From the NCBI GenBank assembly GCA_008360975.2, contig CM039198.1, forward strand, positions 8,514,547-8,578,546: a stretch of 64,000 bases of DNA. Direction: 5' to 3'. Both the position numbers and the translations under genes were made by a program. Position 1 is the stretch's first letter, and each line of letters starts with the position of its first letter. This document shows, piece by piece, positions 1 to 43,300 of this stretch. The DNA is from Lichenostomus cassidix. Taxonomy: Eukaryota > Chordata > Aves > Passeriformes > Meliphagidae. The notes beneath the pieces are model-generated. The model searched no databases and had not been told where the DNA came from. It was given only the letters and a program-made list of their open reading frames with translations.

Positions 1-29519
<29,519 letters not shown>

Positions 29520-29832
29520 GGCAGCAGCAGCCCCAGCAGGGCTGCAGCCTGGATCTCCTGGTTGCTGTGCTGTCAGGATGGGAGGAGGCTGAGCCCTGGC
29601 ATCCCAACATGCTGGATCTCAGCAGGAGCTGAGCTGCACTGCTGGGCAGAAGAGGCAGAGCCTGTCTGGAAGCACAGATGTGCCACAGGAAGACAACCAA
29701 AATTCCTTGTTTTCAGTTTTTAATGTTGCTGTCTGGCAGGTTCTTGTCATACTCTGTCACACTGACCTGTCTGGTGTCAGTGGTTTGTACTTCCCCAGCT
29801 GAACAGAGCCTGTGCTTGTACACACACTGAGA

Positions 29833-29838
29833 ATTAAA
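29833..29838 (+). promoter_or_regulatory. Candidate TBCD polyadenylation signal
   Basis: ATTAAA is the only common poly(A) hexamer I see on the plus strand in the several hundred bases after the TGA at 29519. A 3' UTR of about 330 bases would result. No transcript evidence is available. Confidence 0.5.
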
Positions 29839-30141
29839 CCTGACCTGCTGCACTGGGCTCCTAAGGATTTGTTTTCCAGGGGTAAGAATGGCAACACTTA
29901 GTGACACTGAAATCATCCCGAGCAGCAAGTGTCCCTGTGGAGAAGTCTGGCATTCCTATGTCATAGTCAAACAAAAAAAACCCAGGTTTCACTTCAGCTG
30001 ATGTCAAAGCCTCTCATAACAGCTTTTTATAAAACTAATTCAAATTGTTTTTGTGGTAAACTTGCCTTTGAAAAAGGAATTCAGCCAGGAATTCAGCCCA
30101 TTTCTTAACCCCTACAAAATGAAATGGCTCCAGCATTGATC

Positions 30142-30147
30142 TTTAAT
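30142..30147 (-). promoter_or_regulatory. Candidate B3GNTL1 polyadenylation signal
   Basis: TTTAAT on the plus strand is ATTAAA on the minus strand, about 1.1 kb past the B3GNTL1 stop. No AATAAA is seen on the minus strand before it. A second ATTAAA lies further on at 29719-29724 and would carry this transcript into the TBCD 3' UTR. Confidence 0.35.
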
Positions 30148-31271
30148 GTGATGAGGAGGACAAATGCACAGGCCACACCACACTGTAATGATACTGTTAT
30201 TTTATGGCTGTCAGTAAATCCCACTATCCCAACACTTGAACAGTGGCTGTGTGTATACAGACCCATCTCTACAAATTTGAAAAGAAGGAAAAATCCAGGC
30301 AGAGAAGCTAAACCCAAGGCAGTTTCTCTGTGAAGTATCTGCTGCAAACCGCAGGTGTTCATTTGCAAAGCTCGAACCTGGCTGGCTCAGATTCTGTTTG
30401 TTTTTGAAGAAAGTAACTATAAATGAGATTATTCAATGCTTCTTAAGGATTCGTGCAAGCTGGACTGGCAGCTGGAATTAGTGGAGCTCAGGGTTATTCA
30501 GTGACTTGCTCAAGTGGTTCTGAGCTCCCACTGAGCAGCAGCTGGCGTTGGCCACAGGAGGAAGTGCTCTGCACCCACAGCCCCTGTGCTGCTGCACTGC
30601 CTCCAACAGGGAACTGTCTGGAACATTCCTGAAAGCTTTTGGGGTTGTCAAGTTATACCTGTAGCTCTCTGCTGCAGCACAATATGTGCTGGCACAGCCT
30701 GAGTATTGCAACCACCAGAAGGTGCAGTGAAAAGGGTGAGTAGCTGCACATGGACTCACCTGGCTGGCAGGTGCTGGCACAGACACAGCTGTGCTGCTCT
30801 CACAGCCCCAAATCCCAGGATGCTCCCCTTGAAGCTCAGCCCTGGCCCTCTGCAGAGCCCCAGGAAACACTGGCAGCTGCTCTGGGAGCTGGGAATGTGC
30901 TGGGAGCAGAGCAGGGGTGAGGGCCCCAAGCAGTGTGTGACAGAAAAGTGCACTTCCAGTGCTTCAGGCTTTGCCTGAGGCATGTCTGAGGCTTCCCTAT
31001 GGTAACAGTGCTCTGGTAACCCTGGGCTTGATGGGTATTTCAATTAGAAACACAATTTAACAGTCAAGCTGAGTGATGTGCAACAGTAAAACTGAGCACA
31101 CAGCATTACCCGTGGTGTAACTATGACCTCCCTTACAAAGGGATTACTCACAACAAAGATCAAATTAATGAAGCACAAAATGAAAAATTCTAAACCTCTG
31201 AAGAGTTAGGTCTTCCTGCACCCAGATACACAGAGAGCAGCACACTTCAGTAGCACTACCTCACCTCGGGT

Positions 31272-31352
31272 TTAGTTAAAGTGATAATAATCTGTCCCTT
31301 CCTTCAGGTTCAGCATGCCCAGGTTTGTTTCAAAGGCTCCACCTGTCAAATC
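31272..31352 (-). CDS. B3GNTL1: B3GNTL1 terminal coding exon
   Basis: The minus-strand acceptor is CCCTCACAG. It reads [11 protein letters not shown], then [13 protein letters not shown] and TAA (31274-31272). The length and the DLTGGAFE motif match the human C-terminus, which ends in a similar HFS. Confidence 0.96.
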   Translation of the reverse strand, partial: DLTGGAFETNLGMLNLKEGTDYYHFN

Positions 31353-34300
31353 CTGTGAGGGAAGAACAAGAAAGTTAGTTCAAACTCACTTCAGGTTGTA
31401 ACAGGTTTGGGTTATTGGGTCTTGAAGCCACAGAAGAAAGTCCCATTTGCAAAACTAAACAAATAAACCAAGGCTCAGAAAAATTTCTATTAAAAAATTA
31501 AGGGAAGGTTGAAAATCAGTGTTCAGATCAATATGGAGGGGATATCAGCCAACTCCTCAACTCTTGTGCTGCTCTGGAGCACACAAAGGCTGCTCAGCCC
31601 AGCTCTGCTCTTCTGTTTGCTAATGCAGACATTGGCAGAAAATGGACCAAGGGAGTGAGTTTGACAAAACAAGTGGTTTGGGTAGATTTTGAGCACTGAT
31701 TAGCTTGTCTGATAAAAAACGCCTTTTATCAAGCAACTGAAGTACTCTGCAGAGTTAAAGGTGTTTCCTTTTGAGTCCCAGTCAAGTTATCAAGACAGGA
31801 ACTGGGTAGATTTGGTCCATGAGCAACCTCAGTGATGTCATTAAAAAAACATGGCAACTTCAGCATTTCTGAGCACTGGGGTCTTCCTGGAATCCTTTTA
31901 ATTCTACTGTTCTTAAGGAATGTCATCAAAAAACCCCTAAAAATTAAAGCTGAAAACACCACAGGTGGTGGATAAAGCAGTTGCTTGTGTTTGTGTGGTT
32001 GGCCAGAACAGCAGTGGTAAAGCTTTAACTGTGAATGTTTAGGATGGGAAATTACAGAAATGGAGTCCAACTGAAACTGGAATTGAAGGAGTTGGAATGC
32101 TAGACTTGGCTAGAGTAACTGGAGTAAAAAATTCCTCTGTGATCTTTAATAAGCCTGAGTCCAGAAATGTAAGGTTTTAGTCTCCCATGGAGGACAAGAG
32201 TCACAAAATCTGACTCAGAATTTGACTAAAACACATAACCACAAGTCATACAATTAATCACTGAGGTCTGATGCTTACTAACCATAAAAGAAACCTTAAA
32301 AACTACTAATGAATAAATTGGAGAAAGACAGGAAAGGGCCAAGGGCATGAAGCTTTTAAAGCAAGGGTTTCGCTTCCCTAAACCAAATCCTTACCTGGGC
32401 AATAAGGCCCTAATTGTGACATATTGAGTATGTTTTTGGTTTGACTTCTTGAAACCAGGCAGAGCTGGTGGGATTTGATTCTTGGAAGGACTGGGTCCTC
32501 CTTTCACAAGTCAGTTAAGATCCCAAACTGTCACTAGTCCATCTGCAGAACTTATCACTTACATGAACAGGGAATTCTCCTCAGAAGTGCAGCCCTTGAA
32601 ATGACCTTTAGTCTCACTAATAATTCCATCAACCCAAAATTTCACAAGTTAGGACACAGGATATGGAACAGTTGTGTTTAGCTTGCTGAAAAAAATAACC
32701 TGCTTTATAGAGGGGTTAAAAAAGTACATAAGAGACCAGAAGCTAAATTAAGTGGGAGAGTTAAAGAGAAATCTTTCACTCCCAGAGCACTGGAAGAACC
32801 AGGCAGGGCTGTACAGTAAGAGATCTAACCTCAAATTTTCTGAAAACTTTATACAATCAAACTAGTTTAATTGCTGTGACAGAAAAATAAAAATCCCTTT
32901 CATTTCCAGCCTTTGGAATCCAAGCCAAGACAGGGCACAATACAGCATTTCTAAGCATTTTGCTTTTACCTCCAAGTGAGAACAAGGAGCACAAACCCTT
33001 GGGTGAAGTGGCCCTGCAGGGCTGTGCTGCTCTGACCAGCTAAAGCCACACTTTCCTTCTCTTCTGCAAAAATTTTACACAGAGCAGAATTCCAGCTGTC
33101 TCTGAAGCCATTATAAACTAAAACAGCAAAGATCAGAGGATGACTGCTTCTTCCAGAAGGATTTGCTCTGGTACCAAAGCCATGCCAGTGCTCACAAGGG
33201 AGGAACTGCCTGAAAAAATAAATGAGCCAATGCTGCTGCAAGTACATAGCCAACAGAGTCACTTCTTGTAAACAACCCACTTAATAAACACATCTAATCT
33301 CCAAAATCACCCTCTTAGAGCTGCACAGAAACATGCAGGTTTTGTCTGTATCAAAAGGAAAACTAATCCCCGACCATGAAGAGAAAATAAAAGCCAATAA
33401 AGCCCCTGAAAGCACACTTCCTTCTTCAGAAAATGGTGATGAACTTAGGCTGGCAAAGAATAAGCAAGCAGAAAATGCTCAGTGGCCATGAGGGGAAAAA
33501 CAGACTGAAATCCCAACTGAAGTCACAGACCAGAGTTTGCAGACAAGATGTTGTATAATAAGTCTCATTGTAAGAGCTTCACAGATTAAATGTGCTTTAG
33601 AACAGGTTGCACAGATGTTTTGTCTGGGGACTTCCACCCACCATTATATGCAGTATGAAAAATCAAATTAGTTGTAATAGTACTTGCTGATCCAAGATTT
33701 ATCAACCAACAATACATGATAATGCCCTGAGGCACTTTCAGCCTGGCTTTACAACCCAGAGTGATGATCTCAGAGTTGATCATGAGGTTGGGAGTGCCGA
33801 GTTAAAAGCAGGCTGTACCAGAGGAGATGAGATTCAGCTAATCCATCTCTGAAGAGATCTAGCACAGCGTTAGAATGTCAGTGTTTGTGTGTAGCTGCAG
33901 GTTTTAGTTGCTCTCAGAGAGGTTTTTATTAGTGTTCACCACTGCAATGTATTTGCTATTTTAAAGCTGTGTTATCCCATACACTGTGTTAAAACAGCAA
34001 AATAACTGCTGGTTAGCATATTCTAATTATGTTATCAGGGCAATTAAACTGTTGAAATAAGTTACCACAGTCAGGCACAGAAGATGTTTCAGAACTGGCA
34101 GTGTCAAACAAAGTGGCTTTTAAGGTCTGATTTTAAAAACAAAGGCTTTGCCATGCATGGGGCTGCAAAATCCTTGGCCCAAAGGAGGCTGAGTGCATGT
34201 GCTCATTTGGGCATATAATGGTACTGGGAAAGGGAGATCGAGCTCCTTTACAGAAACTGTACCTTTTCTTATTCTTAATTCTACCTAATACTGCTGATTT

Positions 34301-37300
34301 AAATCCCCAAAATACCCTGCACAATCAGTTTGATAAAAAAGGCCATTCAACTGTATAGCAAAAGCTTCTGAGAGAAGCTACTTACAGTCAATAGGAACTC
34401 ATTTTCCTAAGGAGCAAATGCTGCTGCTGCAGATAAAGCCAAAGGTGGAACTCACCAGCTTCACACAGATCACGAAGGGTGGAGATGCATCCCTGAAGTG
34501 ACACACAGGAATTTTTGGCTTTGGTCTCTCCTGCAGGAAGAGGTGATTCAGAAGCACACAGGTTATCTGCTAGCTTGGTTTTAGGAGCTGCTAAAGTGTA
34601 AAAGAGGAAAAAATATGTTGAGTCCTGATGCTAAACAGACCTTGCTCATTCTCTGCCTGTTGTTTCAATATCTGTCACATTTCAGTGCAATTAGGTTGCT
34701 TTGAGTGAAGTTTCACCAACTCTGAATTTGGAGCTTCCTGCTGCTGAAAAGAGTTCTGTGTCAATCATACTGACAGTATTACTGCACTAGTAGGCAGTGA
34801 GTCCTCAGTATTCCAGGTCAAAATCCTGAATCCAAATTGCTTTCCTGCAGCTCAAAAAACTCCCTGTTTTCCCAGTATAGAATCTGTGCAGTTACTGCAG
34901 ACTAAACACACCTCAGCAGGTGCCCTCCTCACTCTCCTTCCCTCAGTCCCACTCCCATCACATACAAGGATCTGGAAAACTCAGGGTAATCTGATTCACA
35001 AGATAACTTGCTTCTGGAAAACTTTTAATTTTGACGGTTCCTTTCCTTTATCCACTATAAACCAAATTCTTCTTCCACTTATAAGACAAATCTGTCAGTG
35101 AAGACTGTTCTACCCCATCATCACAATCCTTTCAGAATATGTATTTTTGTCTTTCTAAACTGACTTCACTGAGTGTGAAGCTAAGAGTTCTGGTTCCAGT
35201 TTGAATTTCTGTGTCCATTCCCAGCCCTCCAGGCTTCTGTCATCTTTACCAAAATAAGCTGCTGCACAACAGATAACATTGGTGATTATTCCTTCATCAC
35301 ATTCCCCAGGACACTTCTAGATCCCAACAAAGAATGCAAGAGTGGTTATAACTCACCTCAGATTCTTCATAAGTGTAAAATCCTTTTGTTATTTTCTTTT
35401 CATCGACATCACAAAATGCAGTTACCTGAAAAACAGAAGCAGAATGGTTCAACAGCAGCATTTCACCTGTAATGTATCTGTGAGCAATGCTGCAGGCATG
35501 GGAATGGACACAGGAACAGCATAAAGCACTCTGGGCCTCCTCTGGAGCTTAAACACTTACTAAACCCTTTCTGAGTATATCTTAAGGAGTTGGGAGAATT
35601 CTGCAGCTGTCTGTGAGCACAGTGTGTATGTGAGAACAGGTGATCTAAAGCACTCACTGTAAGAGAACCACCAACTTCATCCTCAGGGAGTGAGCTGAAC
35701 CCAGACACCAGTCTCCTCATTTTGGCACTTCTACTAAACACCCAAGATGAGATATAATAAAAACCTCTCTCCTCCTGCCCACCCCAAGCATGGAATGAAC
35801 CCCCAGACACCTCAGGACAGTGGTGCTGCACCACTGCTTTGGGTGCTCTGCAATACCAGACTCAATTCCAGGGCATAACACACCAAGTTTGGGAAGTTCT
35901 GTGGTTATGGACTTGTATTTTTCAATTGAGAAGTTCAGCAGATCTGGTGTTTAAACACAAATAATTACTGCTTCATTCTGCTTATTCTTACACGAGTTAT
36001 GAAAGCATTATTTGCAGCCCTAGGTGCCAGATATTTCAGATGGGTTTTTATTTGCATTCCTCATAAATATGCAGGCAGAATAAATGCCTGCCATCTAAAA
36101 TACACAGTGGCCTTATTTTTGAGCCACTAGATTGCCAGGAACATTTTGGAAGACTTTTTAAAATAAACATGGCTATGTTTTCCTCTGACTTCCGTTGGAT
36201 GTATTCATATTATCTACATGGAGCTCTTATGCTGAAGCAGAACAGTTGAGATAGTTAAGGTCGCACAGAAATCAATTATTCTGGTGAAAGCTGGATAGCA
36301 GCTTTCATATCTTTTTAATTGCTCCATTAAAAATTGATTAACAACACTTACTGCTGAGAAAATTTGAAAAGCCAAACAGCTGTTTATTAATTTATTAAGT
36401 TAGAGAAGGCTGGAAAGGCTGGCTCACTTTCCGTGTCTAAAACCTCTCTCACATATTTTTTTCCTGTGATCAAGATGGTTTTCTTTTACCTAAAGTGACC
36501 TAATTCTGTTTGCCTAAAGGGAAACACTGTTTTTCTAATACCATAATATCACTTCCTTCATTAAACATCAATGGCAAGAGAATGCAAACAAAAGTATCAA
36601 GGGACTGCAAATAAGGCTGCAAACCACCAGTGTCCAAACCAATGTGGGAAATGAGCTGATAAACTAGGGGTGGGCAGAGATAGTCCTTGGAACCTTTTAG
36701 AGGGAGACATTCAGAGCTGGAGAAGAGGTTGCTTGAAAATAGGCACCAAAAGAAGAACAGAACATGAAGGAAACATGAAATTTCCACAATGGGGCTGTGT
36801 GGCTAAGGAATCACACCATGGGCAGCTGCAGACTTTTGCTCTGGGTGATCCTGAAGCAGGGATTGCACTAAGGACATTAATCCCTTTGTCAGCATTGCAG
36901 TGGAAAGAGAAAGAAGGAGGGAATTCAGGGCAGGACTGGGAAAGTACTGGACATTGAACAAGGTGTTAGTGGCTGGTGCAGCTGGGTTAGACAGTAACAC
37001 ACACAGGCAGCTCCTTCCCAGGTTAATACACTTTACATCCCTATTTCCATGCCCACTGCAGTGCATTCCTGTAGTTGGAAACAGATGGTGTGGATGTTAC
37101 ATACCCATATACATATATAAATATGTGTCTATATATGTGTCTATGAAGGGAATCCAGTAGAAGCCACTGTGGAAAGAGAAGGTTCCCTAGCTGTATTCTC
37201 TTCATCCTGTGCCAACCACCTTTAAAATTCTCTAATATTCAGCACATCTCAGTTCTACCACCTGTGTTTTTCTGTCTTGGAAGCTGTGATCATAATAAAC

Positions 37301-40300
37301 AATACTTAACAGGATGTCAACCCTTCAATGTCAACCCACCAGAGTTCTAGGAAAAAACACAGTCTGATGCTGACTTACCTTCCAATAAGTGAAGCTATTT
37401 TTGAAGCTGCTTATGCTCTTATAGATAATAAAAACCAAAATAAAACATTGAAACATATGACATAAGGTAAAGTGAAATTCTCTTTACACTTCACTGTCAA
37501 TAATTGAGAATTCAGCTGCAAGACCTGTGCTGGAAAGTGTCACTGTTCACCCTCAGTGTGTTATCACACAGGTAACAGAACCCTGACTGGTGCCTAGACT
37601 TCTCACCATGAATGAATTTCTTCCTAATATCCAATCTAAACCTCTGTCAGTTTAAAAGCATTTCTCCTTGTCCTGTCACTACCTACCCTTGCAAACAGCC
37701 TCTCTCCAAAGACAGTTCTTGTGTCACTAAATTGCCATTAATTCTAATCCTCCCTCTCACCCTGGGCCATCACTCAAGATTTCTGGGTGTAGAAAACTCT
37801 GCCTTTTCCCTAGTGACTCCCAGCCCCCAGAACAACCCCCCCACAAAACCCCTCCATGAAACAAATAACACAGGTGAGCCTGTGACAAATTTCCCTTGGA
37901 AGATGGAAAGATCTGGAACCCATTTCTGTTATCACTAAGGTATTTCCCTGTATAATTCTCAATGGATTCAGGCAGCTTAGATCTGTATAAAACAGCTCAG
38001 ACTTGAATGGGCAATTTTTCTGCCAGGCTGCACACCATGTGGGTGGCCAAAATATAAGTCAACTATTTTTCTGACACACACTATTTATTTTCCAATTAAA
38101 GCAAAGCTGTCTGGAGTCTAAATACAGGACTTAGGCACAGTTGTTTATCCTATAAGGAGAAGTCAGGGCATCAGGCTCATGTGAGTTATTTACTTTATAC
38201 ACTATCAGGATGAACCCAGAGTCACCTATTTATTTTCCTGCATTAATGGGCTTCTTTCTTGTAGCTTTTATGAAGACCATCTATCCACACATGAACTCCT
38301 GTCTCCCTGTGAGAAGCCATGAATCATAAAGCCATAAAGGAGTCTCAATGTTTTTTTTTCCTTCTCCTTTTAGCAAAATGACTCTTTGACAATACCTCTG
38401 ACAGGATGACACAACTGAATCTTAGAGTCCTCAGATCATTTAGTAACTTCATGTTACTAAAACACATATAAATTGTTATTTGTGTTTTGAACATCACTTG
38501 TATAAAAATCTGCACAATTACAAAATTTCCCAAGCAAAAAACTGCTAATTCTCTCAGCTCAGAATTGGACAAGACAGCTGAGTATCTCCTATAGACAAGC
38601 TATGGAACTACTCTAAGTTATTTTTATAAACATGGATTGCAACTTCCATTAACAGTGGTGTAAGAGAAAAAGGAGAAATTGTCTTCTCCCTCATAAGAGA
38701 AAGTTTACATAGCTGGACAGATAAGATATTTACTCAGAAACAATCTCTGCTAGGGGAAGACACGTTTAAGGAAGATAAAAGCTTTTCTCTGGCTGCCTCT
38801 TCCTAACAAACACAGTGGCTCTGCAGGGCCAGGCTGGGGCTCTCAGACCTCCCTGGGGAAAAGGAGATTAATGGGCAGCAGATCCTCCAATGTACAACCC
38901 AGGGAGTCACTGAGGGACCAGGAATGACAGAACACCTTGGGGTACAGCTGGGTGTACCTGCCTGTCTGAGCTCTGCTATGATCACACAATTAATTGTTTG
39001 TTTCCTTTGTAACTTGTTGGCTACTGTAGAGAATATTTCCTCACACTTCCCATCCCACTCAGATTTCATAATGGAAAAACTGAAAGATTTCATTATTTCA
39101 TCATCAGCTTAATGGTGTCCTTTTATGGTAAATGATCTTCACAGATTTTATTCTCCCATCTTATTTCCACCTGTGGTTTGTTTTAGGTGAGTAACAACCA
39201 TTTACAGAAAAAAACATGTAATCACAGCACATGCTCAAGGTCTGTTTGAGTTGTTTCCTGCAAACTGGAAAACCATTCCAGTAAATGGTCACCTGCACAG
39301 TGTGTTCTCCCTCCTCAGTACCTCAGCTGGTCTCATAGTCACCTTGAAAGAGACAACCTGCAAACTCTACAAAATCCTACATGAGCAGATCTTCCCTACT
39401 GCATTCTCTCCACATCTCATGCAATCCCCATCTGTTTTAAACTCCTAATGACCCTAGTAATTCTTCTATTTATAATTCCTTCATTCAAGCTTGTAGAAAG
39501 CCTCTGAAGCATGTTAATATACTCTTTGCAAAAGCAAAATCAATTTTGGCCATTCATGTCAAAACAAAGTAACTGAAAGCCTTACAATGCAAGTTTAAAT
39601 AGATACAGCTAATGGCAAACAGAACAAGAGACCCAGGGAGGCATAAACAGCTTCTGGCATGACATGGAACCAGCAAGCATCAGTCACAATCTGAGTGATT
39701 TTCTGTATCAGGAGCTGCTTTTATCTCACCTCTTTAACATCACAGCCAGGACAGAAGCTGTGGATATCTTTAAATCCCAATCATGCACTTCATTATTCCA
39801 TTTAGACACTACTCCTCTGAAATTAGCAGCAGCTTCCCCCGTTTGCACATATCTGTAACAAAGTCACTGAAGAGTTTTAATACCAGAATCCAACATGCAA
39901 AATAAGCTGCTAAACACTGGACATAAAACATTTCCATTATTATGTACAACATACACCTGCCTTCATAGGTGTTGGAACCCCATTGCCAGGATCTCATCCC
40001 TCTAGAGAGAAGCTCCCTGAGTTATTCCAGGCATGTTCTGGGTGTGCACAGCTCTGTGCTCACAAAACAGAGCTTACAAAAAGCACTTTTTCCCAACTGG
40101 AATGAGCAGGGAGTTTTTCTGGCCATGAAGTATTCACTACAGTCCAAAATGAAACTCTATTTATCCCACATCATTTCAGGGTGTTTTATATCTGGATTTA
40201 ACTGAAACTTTTAAATTTCGTCTCCCTCCTTGTTCTGGAGGCTTTTAACTTGCTTTCACATTGCCATTCCACCATCAAGGTGGGTGTAATATTCTTGCCT

Positions 40301-43300
40301 TTATTCATGTTTCTTTACATGTCCTCACTCCAGGCTCAGATAGTGCCATTCATATACCTTTAGAGTGGTAAAAATGCTACAAAACTTACCCATTCCTTGG
40401 CTGGGGGAGTGAGCTGAAGGATCAGAGCTGCAACACATGGTTTGGTGACATTGCTTTTGGAAAAAGGAGAAGGGAAACCAATGGATGGTTTTAAATGGTC
40501 AACAAGGCAGGAAAAAGGGTGTTCAAAATACTTTTTCTGTTTGCCACCAGCAGACAGGGCTGTCACAGAGGAATGCCATGGCCTGGCTGTGTACAAGCTC
40601 TGTTTCCAGACCACTAATGAGCTGATGCTTATTTGGTCCTTTCCCTGCTTTTCCAAGAGCCACTGGAACACTATTTTCAGCCATCGGAAATGACACAAAA
40701 TGTTAATGCTGAAGTTCTCCTTTTAGCTGAAGTCTGATGGAGAATAAAAGAGCAGACAAGACAGCTCAGAAACCCCCCAGGCACATGCAGCATCCCAAAA
40801 ACATTTGGTTTCCATCTTCAGCTGCAAATTATAGACACAACGGATGTGTTTTAAACAAAAAAAGGTCTGTTTGACTTCATTCTTGCAGAAATGCTAATAC
40901 TGAACCACTGTCAGCAGTGTGAATCAAGAAGGGGACAGCCAGGAAGCAGAATTTCCCTAAGAATACTGAGATCATGGTAATTAATTCATAAAAAACCCCT
41001 ACCAGTGGAATAATTTTTTAGTGTGTTGCTGTTTAGCAAAAATAGTGAGCCTTGGATTTTTGCCTGAATCCTTTGGAGACAAAGCATCATTTTAATATTC
41101 ACCATACAGATGGCTGAAGGAAAAGGGAGAATTGCTGAGGTGTCCTTTCCTCTTTTAACATAACCATAATTCAAATTCACACTGTTTTCCAAACAGACTA
41201 AAGTAATAATTTGTTAGTGAGTATGAACACAGACAGACTGCTGCTTCCTGGAATTGCCTGAATTTTGTTTTCTAAGAAACAATGCTCCTTGGCACAGGGC
41301 AGAGCTGGACTTTTCAAACATCCCACAAAGACCTCATCAACATCAGAAATGCAATTGCTTTGTTTATCAGGTTCTAAAAATACTAGAATCACTCATTTTT
41401 GAAAAAGATGTTTTCTTACACACCCTAAGCCTGACAGTTCAAGTTAATTAATAATCTTCCTGAGGATTTAGTACAGTCCACTTTTTTTTTTTTCCAAAAT
41501 TACAAAATAATACAAGCTGTATGTTTTTTTTTGTTTGATTTTTTTTGTGGGGTGTGGATTGGGTGAATGGGTATTTTTATTTCTCCTAGGAGGATGTGTC
41601 CCAAATTTTCTACAGGTACTCAGTGCCAGTTGAGAAAACAGCCCTGCTGTGACTCCACAGTCCAGCCAAAGTCAGTCTCAGGACATCTGATGAAATTCTG
41701 CATCTCAATAAAAGTATGCAGTCAAACAGGGCATAGCTGTCTAAAACAGGATATAGCTGTCTAAACTTAATTTTAGTTGGTTTTATACTTTAAGTATAAT
41801 AGATTTTTATATATATAAATAATGCAATTATAACTGTCATTGTGGTTATTACATATAATATAGTAATGAAATAATTTATAGAATATAATTTTTACAATTA
41901 ATAAATAAAGCATACACAAATTTAGTTAAATCTTAGTTAAATTATACAGCTAATTTTGGCAATGTTACCTGCATTTCAAAGGGTCTTGGACCTTGTAAGA
42001 TCACACTGTTTGTCACAGCTGGACCTTCAAGAGGAGAAAATGGTGATTATATGGATGTAATACATCATCTTTTCCCTAAGGGACTTTTGGAATTGTGTTT
42101 TAAAGGTGTCTAATTTACATAACTGATGAATTCATATCTCAGGTCTCCATTTATTTACAAGACAACATGAGATTCCACTTGCAGATTCAACCTGATACTG
42201 AATCTCCAGTGTTCTCATAATTAAAAGAATTTATGAAAGCTTAAATCTTGTGAAGTTGGTCTTTAAAGGGTGAGACAGGAAAAGCATTTTATAGTTTTTA
42301 GGACTGGAAAGGATGAAGCAACAACTATTTACAACCTTTGTTCATAGGGGATTTTAGAGTCTTTGGCAAGAGTTGCAGATTAGTCACAAAATACCTGAAG
42401 GATTTTTGAGGAAAAGTATAATATGGAGTTTCTCTACCATCCTTTTACTGTTATTCATTTACAATAAAACAAAAACTGCCACAAATTACCTACTGCAAAT
42501 TATACGAATTTATTTGCTGAAACTCCAGCAGCATAATCCTTTCATTAGCTCTTGGAGAAGTGAGATGTTTTCCCTATTTCTACAACCTTTTGTGACTGAC
42601 ATGAAACATGAGGATATCATTTACTCTTCGGTTCTGGCTGAGATGGATAGACTTGGGATCTCACTTTTGGAAAAGCTAGGAAGTTACAGTGGCAATCAGA
42701 ATGAGTCTGAACACAGACATAAAACTAGTGCTTTAATCACCACAGAGAACACTAATTTAATCAGAAATCAGCTATCTAAAAGCCTCCACTCTCACTCAGG
42801 ATGACACAAGTCCTTTTCTGAAGCTATTTATCTTCATTTGTTACTGAGAAAGCCTCTGGATACTTCAGACAACATGTCAGACTGGGGGAATGGTTTGATT
42901 ACTCTGTATAGAGTATTAAGGCTCACAGCCTGCATTTCAGCAGCAGTTTTCTGCAAACTGAGTCCTACTTGGCTCATGCAATTGCATCTGGCAGGTAGGT
43001 TTGCTGAATGTGTCTGAGCAGCACCCAGTAACTCAGGGGTTAATGCTCAGTGCAGTAGTTCAGTATCAACCCAAACCATACTGCAATATTGGAATTGTAA
43101 CCTTGGCAGAAGCAAAACTCTCCTGGCTGAGCTCTGCCAAAGCAAACGTTGTGGGAAGGTCAGTGGGGAGGAACACCAGAATGCAGCTAATTGGAACCAC
43201 TCTGGGGATGGAGCTCATGGCCCAGGGAAGGAGCTGAGCTTGGGGCTTTGGCAGGAAAGTGGCAAAACCCCAACAAGATTATTTTTCTCTCACTTTTTTT

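Larger units (their letters stand above)
29520..31271. other. Tail-to-tail region between TBCD and B3GNTL1
   Basis: This is the 1.75 kb between the two stop codons. It should hold both 3' UTRs. Candidate poly(A) hexamers point inward from both sides. No exon, RNA gene or repeat family is visible. Open frames such as the 130-codon one at 30478-30870 (minus) have no family resemblance. Confidence 0.75.

Noticed and set aside
30478..30870. A 130-codon minus-strand frame between the two genes
   Set aside because: It is cysteine- and serine-rich with no family match and overlaps other chance frames. It probably lies within the B3GNTL1 3' UTR.
40360..40698. A 112-codon minus-strand frame next to a good GTAAGT donor, as a possible extra B3GNTL1 exon
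   Set aside because: The known exons on either side already join in phase with no missing residues, no convincing acceptor bounds the frame, and the peptide matches nothing I know.
42373..42804. A 143-codon plus-strand frame in a B3GNTL1 intron
   Set aside because: Although it is one of the longer frames, its sequence resembles no known protein and has no supporting repeat or splice structure.
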